Shown: positions 44,704 through 53,577 of the stretch, piece by piece | Numbering within the stretch: position 1 is the stretch's first letter | Layout: every line of letters begins with the position of its first letter | Assembly: GCF_025291715.1 (NCBI RefSeq) | Contig: NZ_JAMBIZ010000006.1 | Coordinates: 62,001 to 126,000 of the forward strand | Direction of reading: 5' to 3' | DNA: 64,000 bases | Origin: Metasolibacillus sp. | GTDB taxonomy: Bacteria; Bacillota; Bacilli; Bacillales_A; Planococcaceae | Translations under genes and position numbers: made by a program | Notes under the pieces: generated by a model | What the model saw: the letters and a program-made list of their open reading frames with translations, nothing else | Database searches by the model: none | What the model was told of the DNA's origin: nothing

Positions 44704-45734
44704 AACGCACGCATTTTCGCTTTCATCGTAATTATAATTAAGATAGGAGCGCCAATAAAGGCTGTTAAAATACCTACCTCCAGCTCACCAGGACTGCCAA
44801 GAAGTCGACCACAAACATCTGAAAATGTCAGAATAATGGCTCCTGTTAAGGCGGACATTGGGATAATTAAGCGTATATCTGGTCCAATCATCAGGCGGAC
44901 AACATGAGTAGCTAATAGGCCGATAAAACCAATAGGTCCCGCTAATGCTGTAGCAGCACCACATAAAAGAACGCCGCCTAGTGCGGCAAACATCCGCAAT
45001 GTACCAGTGCGGACACCTAAGCCTGTTGCAACCTCATCTCCCAGCGCTAAAGCATTTAAGGCAGGGGCCGTGAAGAGGGCAATTAATCCACCAACAATGA
45101 GAAATGGAATGAATAACTGAATAGCATCCCAAGTGCTTGCACCAACACTTCCTACTTGCCAAAAGCGGAATTGATCCATGACATTGGAGCGTGGAATCAT
45201 TACTGCGACAACTAATGAAGATAAAATGGCACTTGTCGCAGCTCCTGCAAGGACAAGCTTTAATGGCGTAGCCCCACTTGCTCCCATTGAGCCTATACCA
45301 AAAACAAAAACAGCAGTAAGCATTGCACCTGCTATTGCTAACCATATGTATTGGTTTGCTGAACTAATATTTAAAAAAGCAATACCACAAACGACAAAAA
45401 GGGATGCCCCCATGTTGACCCCTAAAATACTTGGGTCTGCAATTGGGTTGCGTGTAACGGATTGCATCAGCGCTCCTGAAACCCCTAGTGCTGCCCCACA
45501 CATTAAACTGAAAATTGTTCGTACGATTCGTTGTCGCACAACATTGGCTTCGTGGGACTCGACATCAGGATGGAATAATCCATCCATCAGTCCAGTCAAG
45601 CCAATTGTACGAGAACCGAAGAGAAGTGAAGCGACGATACAAATTGCAAGTAAAATAATCAGGATGATTAAAATTTTACCTAAATGCTTCGGCATAAATA
45701 ACTTCTTATTTTCGGTAGCTTGTAACTTATTCAT
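44700..45734 (-). CDS. Siderophore importer permease (FecCD family)
   Basis: A 344-residue permease. It has GAALGVSGALMQSVTRNPIADPSILGVNMGAS and FIGLLATHVVRLMIG, which are FecCD marks. It begins one base after the binding-protein stop, so the operon order is binding protein, two permeases, ATPase. Confidence 0.93.
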   Translation of the reverse strand: MNKLQATENKKLFMPKHLGKILIILIILLAICIVASLLFGSRTIGLTGLMDGLFHPDVESHEANVVRQRIVRTIFSLMCGAALGVSGALMQSVTRNPIADPSILGVNMGASLFVVCGIAFLNISSANQYIWLAIAGAMLTAVFVFGIGSMGASGATPLKLVLAGAATSAILSSLVVAVMIPRSNVMDQFRFWQVGSVGASTWDAIQLFIPFLIVGGLIALFTAPALNALALGDEVATGLGVRTGTLRMFAALGGVLLCGAATALAGPIGFIGLLATHVVRLMIGPDIRLIIPMSALTGAIILTFSDVCGRLLGSPGELEVGILTAFIGAPILIIITMKAKMRAL

Positions 45735-45735
45735 A

Positions 45736-46815
45736 TTATTTTACATTTTTTGCTGCAGCTGAAATTAATGATACGTACTCATCAATTGTATAAGCAATTG
45801 ATAATGGGCTAGGCGTACCAGCAGCAGCAAGTGGTGTGCCATCACCAACAACGACAACATTACCTTGTTGAATTGCTGGCACTTTTCCTAAGATTGGGTC
45901 AGCCTGTAATGTAGCTAATGTTGAGTCATCACCATACACAACGAAAATTTCTGTATCAACCAAAGCGTCTGCGTTTTCAGAGCTTAATTCAAGGTAGAAG
46001 CTACTCGCATCTGTTACTAAGCTTTGAAGACCTGCTGGGAATTCCATACCTAATTCTTCTAAGAATCCACCGCGTGGATCACCAGGTGTGTAAACATAGA
46101 ATTTTGATAAATCATTCATCATAAACATAGCAAATGCTGCTTTTTTTCCTTTAAATTCAGGGTGTTCATTCACTTTATCTTGAATTAATTTTTCAGTATC
46201 AGCAAGTAATTGCTTTCCTTCTTCTTCCATTCCCATACCTTTAGAGTTTAGGAGAATTTGGTCTTGCCAAGAAGTTACCCAAGGAATGTCCTTATATGCA
46301 ACTACAGGTGCAATTTGGCTTAATGTGTCGTAGTCCTCTTGGGTGATACCAGAGTATGCAGCAAGAATTACGTCTGGATTAGAATCAGCAATTGCTTCAA
46401 AATCTAAACCATCTGTATCTTGATAAATATTTGGACTTTCTTCACCAAGCTCTTTTATTTTTTCAGCAGTCCAAGGAAGCATTAGTTCTCCATCTTGCAC
46501 ACCATAATTTGCTGCTGAGAAACCTACAGGTACAACACCAAGTGCTAATGCTACATCATGGTTAGCCCATGCAATTGTTGCCACACGCTCAGGTTTTTTG
46601 TCAATTACTGTTTCCCCAAAGGCATGTTGAATTGTAATCGGGTATTGTTGCTCACCTGCTGAAGTCTCTTTATTTGTGTCTTCAGTTTTATCATTTGTAG
46701 CTTGTTCTTCTTTTTTTGGCTCTTCCTCTTTTGATGAATCAGAGCATGCTGCTAAAGCAAAAACAGCTAATGCCATAAGCATTAAGAAAAACAAGGAATT
46801 TTTTACTTTTTTCAT
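45736..46815 (-). CDS. Iron-siderophore-binding lipoprotein
   Basis: A 359-residue extracellular binding protein with a lipobox at ALAACS, an acidic linker, and a two-lobed domain (FGETVIDKKPERVATIAW at the start of lobe one). The ATG at 46815 follows GAGGTTATTC. It lies under a Fur box and promoter. The siderophore is unknown; the general pattern resembles hydroxamate or schizokinen binders such as YfiY. Confidence 0.92.
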   Translation of the reverse strand: MKKVKNSLFFLMLMALAVFALAACSDSSKEEEPKKEEQATNDKTEDTNKETSAGEQQYPITIQHAFGETVIDKKPERVATIAWANHDVALALGVVPVGFSAANYGVQDGELMLPWTAEKIKELGEESPNIYQDTDGLDFEAIADSNPDVILAAYSGITQEDYDTLSQIAPVVAYKDIPWVTSWQDQILLNSKGMGMEEEGKQLLADTEKLIQDKVNEHPEFKGKKAAFAMFMMNDLSKFYVYTPGDPRGGFLEELGMEFPAGLQSLVTDASSFYLELSSENADALVDTEIFVVYGDDSTLATLQADPILGKVPAIQQGNVVVVGDGTPLAAAGTPSPLSIAYTIDEYVSLISAAAKNVK

Positions 46816-46844
46816 TTGAATAACCTCACTAAAGTTTGATTGAT

Positions 46845-46865
46845 TGATAATGAGAATCTTTATCA
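46845..46865 (-). promoter_or_regulatory. Fur box of the siderophore operon
   Basis: TGATAATGAGAATC followed by a TTTATCA half fits the Bacillus Fur site. It sits just downstream of the -10, near the expected transcript start, where a repressor would act. Confidence 0.8.
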
Positions 46866-46874
46866 CTCGTTAAA

Positions 46875-46902
46875 ATCATACTATGATTTTAATAAAAGTC
46901 AA
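46875..46902 (-). promoter_or_regulatory. Sigma-A-type promoter of the siderophore operon
   Basis: On the minus strand TTGACT (46902-46897) and TATGAT (46880-46875) are separated by 16 bp, directly ahead of the Fur box. Confidence 0.7.
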
Positions 46903-47038
46903 TATTTTTTTCTGTGAGCAATCCTATCTTGTAAATGTATCTGTCACATGACATATTGTCTGTTAATGTAGAATTATACATAGTACAATAAATTAGTAGC
47001 TGGATTTTTTGAAAAGAATATTTAGAAAGAGGATTTAT

Positions 47039-49711
47039 ATGAAATGGATATATAAGCCGGGGATACGCTTTAAAATTACAATTGGGTATGTTGTAATTAT
47101 TGTTTGTTTAATTGCTTCTGTTTTTCTTTTAAATTACCAGGTGAAATCATTACAAACTGAGAGAAACTATTTACTCAATTATAATTCTCAAATGCGTACG
47201 GATTCTAGTCGTATTGAAAAACATGTACTTAATATGCATATTGCATTACACAACTATGCAATTACAGGTGATATGCGTGAATTAACTATATATGAAAGCA
47301 ATGCAGAAAAATGGCAGCAATCATATTATGAGCTAACAAAATTAATGAATCAAGAACAGCAATATTTAGAATATTTACAACAAATTCAAGAAGATATTAA
47401 TACGTGGGTAGAAACAGTTGGAAATCCTGTGATTGTCTTGAAGCAAAATAATGATACAGAGGCAATTACTGCCCTACTTATACAACGTCGTAGTACAACA
47501 CTTATAGATGAGATACAAGCTGAATTCACGACTTTTCGTGATAAGGTCAATATGTCTATTCAAGAAAAGGCTATGACTTTAGATGAACAAAATCGTGTTT
47601 TGACAGGAGCATTATTTGCTTTTTTGGGATTTATTTCACTGATTTCCATCTTGTTGGCTAATACAATTTCACGCCGTATTGTGAATACTGTATTAGAGGT
47701 GAAGGAAAGCATTCAAGAAATTATTATATCTAAAAATAAATTAAGTAAACGTATACAGGTTAATACGAATGATGAAATTTATGATTTAGCTAATACGACA
47801 AATCAACTTTTAGATATGCTTGATGAGCGAGCTACATTGCAGGAGAATATTGCAGATATTGTCTTGACTTATCAAGGTATTAATAGGATTCATCAACTGG
47901 CGGAGGTTTTTTTAAGGGAAGTGGCACAGCGGACGAATTCCTCCTTTGGGGCATTTTATGTACAAGAGGTAGCTAATAAAGATACATACTTCGTGAAGAA
48001 GGCAGGCTACGCTACAATGGATATAGGTCGTGAACGCTTTAAAAAAGGAGAGGGGATTATTGGACAATGTGCAATTAATCAGCAAATTGTTCATTATTCA
48101 CAGTTGCCAGAGGACTATCAAGTGATTAGTACAGCAATTGGTGAGATGAAGCTGACATCTATAATGATTTTACCAATTTTATTGGAGGGTGAAACGATTG
48201 CCGTTGTGGAATTTGGTGCTATAGCTAATTACTCTGTATATGAACAGCAATTAATGAGGCAGCTTGTCGAGAACTTTGGGCTGACAATTAAGATGGTGTT
48301 GAGCCGTATGGAAGTTGAACAATTATTAAGTGAATCTCAAAGTATGACAGAGGAGCTTCAAGCACAGTCAGAGGAATTACAAACACAGTCTGAAGAGCTA
48401 AGAATGCAAACAGAGGAATTGACAACAATCAATGACCAGCTAGAAACACGTTCAAAGGAAGCCGAACAGTCTAAGCAAGAATTAGAAAAGGTAGCAGAGG
48501 AGCTAAGGGTAAGCTCAAATTATAAATCTGAGTTTTTAGCAAATATGTCACATGAATTGCGGACACCATTGAATAGCATTTTAATTTTATCTGAAATGCT
48601 TGCTGAAAACACCTCATTATCTGAAGAGGAGCAGGAATATGCGCAAATTATTCATTCTTCAGGCGAAGATTTATTAAAGCTGATCAATGATATCCTTGAT
48701 CTATCGAAGGTGGAGGCAGGAAAGCTTGATATTATCTTTAGTGAAATGGTGCTGAGTGATGTTCCTTATCACATTGAAAAGACCTTTTTACCATTAGCAA
48801 CACAAAAACAAATAGCCTTTGATGTGCAAATCGTACAAAATGAAGCACCTATTTTTTATACAGATATTTTACGCTTCCAGCAAATTTTAAAAAATCTGCT
48901 GTCAAATGCTTTGAAATTTACGAATGAAGGCTCTGTAAATGTGGTTATTAGCCAGATACCTGAAACAGAGATAACAGCCGAAATGCAGCATTTGAGCACA
49001 TACTGGTTAAAAGTAGCAGTGATTGATACAGGAATTGGTATTCCGCCGGATAAGCAGCAAATGATTTTCGAAACATTCCAGCAAGCAGATGGTGCAACAG
49101 TAAGGAAATTTGGCGGCACAGGCTTAGGCTTGTCCATTAGCAAGCAATTTGCACAGTTATTAGGTGGCTGGATTACGTTGGAGAGCAAGGAAGGCAAGGG
49201 GAGTACTTTCACATTATATGTGCCAAGTGTGCCAAGTGGTTTGCCAAAGCATGCACCCGTTATTGAAGAAATAAAGCAACCTATAGAAGAGGAGATACCG
49301 ATTCTTACACATATGGATGATAGTATTTTGCATGGCAAAAAGATTTTGGTGGTTGATGACGATCGTCGAAATGTTTATGCATTAAAGCAGGCACTTGAAG
49401 CAAAAGGAATGCGCGTTATCAGTGCAACAAATGGCATTGAATGTATAGAGCTTCTAGAAACTATGCCTAACATTGACGTGGTGTTAATGGATATTATGAT
49501 GCCAAGCATGGATGGCTATGAAACGATGTCTATTATTCGTCATACGATGCAATTAACACAATTACCGATTATTGCTCTGACAGCAAAAGCGATGAAAAAT
49601 GACCGTGATAAGGCAATTGCAGCAGGAGCATCTGACTATATTAGCAAGCCTTTGGATTTAGAACAGTTATTTTCAGTATTGAATGTGTGGCTAATTAAAG
49701 AGGAGGAATAG
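47039..49711 (+). CDS. Hybrid sensor histidine kinase/response regulator
   Basis: An 890-residue membrane kinase. In order: a helix at about 10-30, a CHASE3-like extracellular helical part, a helix at about 190-210, HAMP, GAF, a long coiled coil with EELQ/SEEL heptads, HisKA with the phospho-His in NMSHELRTPLNS, a GHKL ATPase (DTGIGIPPD, GGTGLGLSIS), and a C-terminal receiver with the phospho-Asp in VLMDIMMPSMDG. The ATG at 47039 follows AGAGGA. It is followed after one base by cheR, and convergently by a PP2C regulator, a likely signalling module. Confidence 0.93.
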   Translation: MKWIYKPGIRFKITIGYVVIIVCLIASVFLLNYQVKSLQTERNYLLNYNSQMRTDSSRIEKHVLNMHIALHNYAITGDMRELTIYESNAEKWQQSYYELTKLMNQEQQYLEYLQQIQEDINTWVETVGNPVIVLKQNNDTEAITALLIQRRSTTLIDEIQAEFTTFRDKVNMSIQEKAMTLDEQNRVLTGALFAFLGFISLISILLANTISRRIVNTVLEVKESIQEIIISKNKLSKRIQVNTNDEIYDLANTTNQLLDMLDERATLQENIADIVLTYQGINRIHQLAEVFLREVAQRTNSSFGAFYVQEVANKDTYFVKKAGYATMDIGRERFKKGEGIIGQCAINQQIVHYSQLPEDYQVISTAIGEMKLTSIMILPILLEGETIAVVEFGAIANYSVYEQQLMRQLVENFGLTIKMVLSRMEVEQLLSESQSMTEELQAQSEELQTQSEELRMQTEELTTINDQLETRSKEAEQSKQELEKVAEELRVSSNYKSEFLANMSHELRTPLNSILILSEMLAENTSLSEEEQEYAQIIHSSGEDLLKLINDILDLSKVEAGKLDIIFSEMVLSDVPYHIEKTFLPLATQKQIAFDVQIVQNEAPIFYTDILRFQQILKNLLSNALKFTNEGSVNVVISQIPETEITAEMQHLSTYWLKVAVIDTGIGIPPDKQQMIFETFQQADGATVRKFGGTGLGLSISKQFAQLLGGWITLESKEGKGSTFTLYVPSVPSGLPKHAPVIEEIKQPIEEEIPILTHMDDSILHGKKILVVDDDRRNVYALKQALEAKGMRVISATNGIECIELLETMPNIDVVLMDIMMPSMDGYETMSIIRHTMQLTQLPIIALTAKAMKNDRDKAIAAGASDYISKPLDLEQLFSVLNVWLIKEEE

Positions 49712-49712
49712 C

Positions 49713-50549
49713 ATGGGGTCACGTGGTCGCAAAACAGAATATGAGCTCCTTGAGCTAGATATTTTACTAGAAACTATTTACAGAATTTCTTCCTATGATT
49801 TTAGACAATATAATCGTGCTTCGATTTTAAGGCGCGTGTATAACCGCATGAATTTTGATGGCATTGCAACGATTACACGTGTGACTGAAAAAATTCTGCA
49901 TGAGCAAGACTTTTTGGAGACATTGCTCAATGATTTTTCTATTAGTGTGACAGAAATGTTTCGCAATCCTCCTTTCTTTTATGCGTTGCGACGCGAAGTA
50001 TTGCCAAAGCTTCGTCATTTATCAGAAATTCGTATTTGGCATGCAGGCTGCGCAACAGGGGAAGAAGTGTTTTCAATGGCCATTCTCTTGAAAGAGGAGG
50101 GGCTTATCGAGAAATCTATTATTTATGCTACAGATATGAATGAGGAAACTTTGGAAAAAGCAAAACGCGGTGCATTCCCGATTAAACGTATGCAAGATTA
50201 TACAAAAAATTATATTTTAGCTGGTGGTACGGACGCCTTTGCTGAATATTATCGAACAGATTCGCGCTATGCTTATTTTCATTCGAGCTTGCTTGAAAAG
50301 ATTATTTTTGCTCAGCATAATTTAGTGACAGATCAATCCTTTAATGAATTTCATTTAATTTTATGTAGAAATGTACTCATTTATTTTACACCTGAGCTTC
50401 AAACAAAGGTCCACGCATTGTTATATGAAAGTCTAGGAAAAGAAGGCTTTTTATGTTTAGGTGATAAAGAGACATTGAAATTCGAAGAGGTCGTGACACA
50501 TTATAATGAATTTATAGAAGATGCACGTATTTACCAAAAAATTAATTAA
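49713..50549 (+). CDS. cheR: CheR-type protein-glutamate methyltransferase
   Basis: A 278-residue SAM-dependent methyltransferase that methylates glutamates on receptors or related proteins. The N-terminal helical domain is followed by the SAM site (WHAGCATGEEVFSMAIL), ATDMNEETLEKAKRG and the FHLILCRNVLIYF block. It has no C-terminal TPR. It follows the hybrid kinase after one base with no cheB nearby, so it may act on the kinase itself rather than in standard chemotaxis. Confidence 0.9.
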   Translation: MGSRGRKTEYELLELDILLETIYRISSYDFRQYNRASILRRVYNRMNFDGIATITRVTEKILHEQDFLETLLNDFSISVTEMFRNPPFFYALRREVLPKLRHLSEIRIWHAGCATGEEVFSMAILLKEEGLIEKSIIYATDMNEETLEKAKRGAFPIKRMQDYTKNYILAGGTDAFAEYYRTDSRYAYFHSSLLEKIIFAQHNLVTDQSFNEFHLILCRNVLIYFTPELQTKVHALLYESLGKEGFLCLGDKETLKFEEVVTHYNEFIEDARIYQKIN

Positions 50550-50554
50550 AATAA

Positions 50555-50595
50555 AGAGGGGAGGGGTGGAATAAAGCCATTTCACCCCTCCTCTT
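50555..50595. terminator. Bidirectional terminator
   Basis: A GAGGGGAGGGGTGGAA stem and its complement lie between the convergent cheR and PP2C regulator genes. Confidence 0.85.
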
Positions 50596-50614
50596 TTGTT
50601 ATATGTTAGCCCGT

Positions 50615-51805
50615 CTACATCAAAGATTTCTCAGCATGATATTGCTGTACATGCTCTGTGTGTGATAAAGAAGTCTGTGTATTGGACTGTAGTAACACGA
50701 CACAAATATCATCCGTTTGATGTGCTAATTGCTCTGCCTCTAGTAAATTGCTAATTGGACATTTTTTCTTGTCCCATATATGTGAAGCAATAGCTTGAAG
50801 GCTTTCCTCTGCCTTGATTTCACATGTATCCATCGCCTCCAATACGCCATCCGTATACATAACAAGCTGAATGCTATCTTGATAATGAAGCGTTTGTGTG
50901 ATAATCTCTATTTCATCAAAAATGCCCACAGCGCAGCATCCTTTGTTTAATGCAACAGTTTCTTTTCCATCTAGTAGGGCATAGCCTGCTGGATGACCTG
51001 CATTGACATATTGAACGATTTGTTGCTCTGTATCAATTACTAAATAAATAGCTGTAAAATAGTATAAAATACTACTTTTATCCTCTTGTAAGAGTAGCAT
51101 ATATCGATTCAGCTCTTTTATAACAAGCTCAGGTTCAACGAGCGTGCGTATTGCTTCCCTGAGCACAGAGGAAATGTACATGCAAACAAGTGATGCGGAA
51201 ATACCATGACCCATCATGTCAAATAATATAACAGCATAACGCGTTTCACTAATGGCATACCAATAATACATATCTCCTGCCAAATTTGAGGAAGGAGAAT
51301 AAGAAACATCGATATATAAATTTTGTTGTTCAAGCTTTTTGCTTAGCAGGCTTTGTTGTACACGTGCAGCTAGGTCAAGCTCCTGTTTTAGCTGTTTTTC
51401 TTTCTCAGTATGCCAATCAAGCTCATTTTTTAAGCGTAATGCGGCATGTATACGTGCAAGTAACTCTACTTTATTAATAGGCTTTGTCACATAATCAATG
51501 CCACCTGCCTCAAATGCTTCAGATAGCTTTTCTTTATCCTCCAATGCTGTTACGAAAATAACTTGGATATCTTTAAATTTATCATTTTGTTTAATACGAC
51601 GACATGCTTCGATTCCATCTATTTCAGGCATCATAATATCAAGTAAAATTAAATCAATTTTATTTCTGGCAGGTTTTGCTTCTAAATATGAAAATAAGTC
51701 ATAGGCAGAGCCTAAAGAAACATAATCTATATAACCGCCACTTTTTAAAATTTTTTCGATAACAAAAAGATTCATTGGATTATCATCTACAAGAAGAATT
51801 GTCAT
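50615..51805 (-). CDS. Response regulator with PP2C (RsbU/SpoIIE-type) phosphatase
   Basis: A 396-residue regulator. The receiver (1-120) has its phospho-Asp at Asp56 in LILLDIMMPEIDG. A coiled-coil linker (about 130-160) leads to a PP2C-type phosphatase (about 170-380) with the metal residues in AGDMYYW, DMMGHG and TDDIC. Such proteins dephosphorylate an anti-sigma-factor antagonist and release a stress sigma factor. Its likely phosphodonor is the hybrid kinase encoded across the terminator. Confidence 0.9.
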   Translation of the reverse strand: MTILLVDDNPMNLFVIEKILKSGGYIDYVSLGSAYDLFSYLEAKPARNKIDLILLDIMMPEIDGIEACRRIKQNDKFKDIQVIFVTALEDKEKLSEAFEAGGIDYVTKPINKVELLARIHAALRLKNELDWHTEKEKQLKQELDLAARVQQSLLSKKLEQQNLYIDVSYSPSSNLAGDMYYWYAISETRYAVILFDMMGHGISASLVCMYISSVLREAIRTLVEPELVIKELNRYMLLLQEDKSSILYYFTAIYLVIDTEQQIVQYVNAGHPAGYALLDGKETVALNKGCCAVGIFDEIEIITQTLHYQDSIQLVMYTDGVLEAMDTCEIKAEESLQAIASHIWDKKKCPISNLLEAEQLAHQTDDICVVLLQSNTQTSLSHTEHVQQYHAEKSLM

Positions 51806-51850
51806 ATGGAATACATCCTATTCTATGAATTTGTCTGTATTATTATATAG

Positions 51851-51884
51851 AAAAATGCAAATTTATGATATTATTTGCATTTTT
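51851..51884. promoter_or_regulatory. 12-bp inverted repeat in the divergent intergenic region
   Basis: AAAAATGCAAAT and its exact complement are separated by 10 bp between the PP2C regulator and DUF2268 genes. It may be an operator or a terminator-like stem. Confidence 0.5.
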
Positions 51885-51913
51885 CGATTCTAGATAAAAA
51901 AAGGAGGAGTAGT

Positions 51914-52729
51914 ATAGGCATTATAGAGACTAGGGAAATACTAAAGAAGCTAGTAAGACACTGCAAAAATAAAGGAGTAAATGAATTAGCAGAAATTCAT
52001 TGTGATGTGCTATGTACACCATTGCAAAAAGTGTTTCCATGGGCATCTAAAGAAGCAATTCAATATGAATTATTATGTAATGGTTTATTTCAGCCATTTG
52101 AGTGGCAATGTGCAGGGCGATTATTGCAACACGAGGAAATATGGTCAATTGTTGAGCAAGAGTATGAACGTTTGCGTGCTTTATGGCAGGGACCTGATGT
52201 AGAAATTTATATTTTGCCGATTACAGCAGGTACACCAAATAAAAATGGCATTGCCTATCCAAACGGACTTTTTTTATTTGTATCAGAGATGCTACATGTA
52301 GAAGAATTAAGAGCATTGCTAGCGCATGAATACAACCATATTTGTCGCTTGCATTATGTAAAGCGTGAGCCTAGTCAATTAGCATTGCAGGATTCGTTGG
52401 TGATGGAGGGGCTTGCAGAATGTGCTGTAGAGGAATTATATGGAATGCAGTGGCTGTCTCCATGGACAAGGCGCTATACAGTGGAGCAAATTCAGCCAAT
52501 TTGGACAGAGCATTTTCTTCCTTCATTACAGTTAATCAATGTAGAAAAGCATCAGCCTTTTTTATTCGGAAATTATGAGAAATTACCTAGTTGGATTGGC
52601 TACTGTATTGGGTATAGAATAGTAAAGTCTTTTCAACAAGCAAATAGCTTCACATCGATGCAGCTATTGCACATGCCAACGGAAGTAATCGTTGAAGGCT
52701 CAATCTTACAAAAGGAGGGCTCATCATGA
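51914..52729 (+). CDS. DUF2268-type putative zinc protease, probable ATA start
   Basis: About 271 residues. A gluzincin motif HEYNH (His138, Glu139, His142) and the downstream Glu in MEGLAEC mark a predicted metalloprotease of the DUF2268 family. AAGGAGG (51901-51907) is followed after six bases by ATA at 51914. No ATG, GTG or TTG lies at a normal distance. The TTG at 51875 sits in an inverted repeat with no ribosome site. The protein that begins at ATA (xGIIETREIL) looks like a natural family N-terminus. It overlaps the next gene by four bases. Confidence 0.8.
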   Translation: MGIIETREILKKLVRHCKNKGVNELAEIHCDVLCTPLQKVFPWASKEAIQYELLCNGLFQPFEWQCAGRLLQHEEIWSIVEQEYERLRALWQGPDVEIYILPITAGTPNKNGIAYPNGLFLFVSEMLHVEELRALLAHEYNHICRLHYVKREPSQLALQDSLVMEGLAECAVEELYGMQWLSPWTRRYTVEQIQPIWTEHFLPSLQLINVEKHQPFLFGNYEKLPSWIGYCIGYRIVKSFQQANSFTSMQLLHMPTEVIVEGSILQKEGSS

Positions 52730-53181
52730 AAAAATGGCTATGGATTAGCGTTTTAGCTTTCGCTTTTTTAATAGGATGTTCACCAGAAAGTTCAGCAAAA
52801 GGAAAGCAAACTATTACAGTTTATGAATCAGACGCAAATGCGGAGTATGTAATTCCACGCGAGGTAAACTACAAAAAAGGCACAGAGGAAGCCTTAATTC
52901 ATTTTATTTTTGATGAAGTAGTTGTTGAGAAAGTTAAGTTAATTGATTATCAAATAGAGGACGGTACGCTCGTATTAAATTTAGATGATGGTGTAAGACT
53001 TGTACAAGGGTCGGCTGGAGGTCAAATGTTTATGGGATCACTTGCAGAATCCTATTTCAAAAATTTCCCTGATGTTCAAGAAATCGTGTTGTTGCATAAT
53101 GGTTTGTCAAAGGAGCAGCTAGATCACGTTTTTATTGGACAACCAATCACACGCGAGCAGTCATTTCAAAAACCTAAATAG
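52726..53181 (+). CDS. GerMN-domain lipoprotein
   Basis: A 151-residue lipoprotein, lipid-anchored at Cys18 (FLIGCS), with a GerMN-like domain (about 40-150) as in GerM sporulation/germination proteins. It starts inside the stop of the DUF2268 gene (ATGA), so the two are translated together. The promoter of the following T-box overlaps its end. Confidence 0.85.
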   Translation: MKKWLWISVLAFAFLIGCSPESSAKGKQTITVYESDANAEYVIPREVNYKKGTEEALIHFIFDEVVVEKVKLIDYQIEDGTLVLNLDDGVRLVQGSAGGQMFMGSLAESYFKNFPDVQEIVLLHNGLSKEQLDHVFIGQPITREQSFQKPK

Positions 53182-53185
53182 ACAC

Positions 53186-53214
53186 TTGTGTTCCATTACA
53201 TTTAGATGTATGAT
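53186..53214 (+). promoter_or_regulatory. Promoter of the metG leader
   Basis: TTGTGT (53186-53191) and TATGAT (53209-53214) are separated by exactly 17 bp, at the 5' end of the T-box. Confidence 0.6.
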
Positions 53215-53220
53215 ATTTAA

Positions 53221-53502
53221 CAACTTGAAATGAAAAGCGTTGAAGAGGAAAGTACAGTAGGGAATCACTTGATAGAGAGCTTCTGATGGTGGAAATGAAG
53301 CGAGTAAGCCTAGTGGAAAATGGCCTCGGAGCTGCGTACCGAACAATAAAGTAGGCTACGACGAGAAGGGCACTCGTTATAACAGCAGCAGTATCTCGCA
53401 TGCGACGTACTGATGGAGGCAAATAGTGTGAGCTATTTGTAAATATAGGTGGTACCACGTTAATTTAGGCGTCCTAATCTTTTTAGATTAGGACGCTTTT
53501 TT
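53221..53502 (+). ncRNA. T-box leader, methionine-specific, with terminator
   Basis: The leader has the Stem I signature (GATAGAGAGC, then GGTGGAAATG) and a specifier codon ATG at 53320-53322 within GGAAAATGGCCTCGGAGC. The T-box core AGGTGGTACCACG is at 53447-53459. A terminator GCGTCCTAATC/GATTAGGACGC at 53469-53496 is followed by six T. Uncharged tRNA-Met would let the downstream synthetase gene be transcribed. Confidence 0.93.
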
Positions 53503-53577
53503 ATTTTGAAGTGAAGTTTTCGAGCTAGCTTGAAAAACTATGGACACAATTAATTGATTTTAAAGGAGGATTTCAGC

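Noticed and set aside
45178..45762. A 194-codon plus-strand frame opposite the siderophore permease
   Set aside because: It is the mirror of a hydrophobic gene, with no ribosome site and no protein-like pattern.
48340..48480. DNA repeat in the hybrid kinase gene
   Set aside because: The similarity reflects coiled-coil heptads in the protein, not a separate repeat element.
48856..49338. A 160-codon minus-strand frame opposite the hybrid kinase
   Set aside because: It is antisense to the conserved ATPase domain and has no upstream site.
53161..53458. Minus-strand frames across the T-box leader
   Set aside because: The conserved T-box signature explains this stretch; the frames have no ribosome site.
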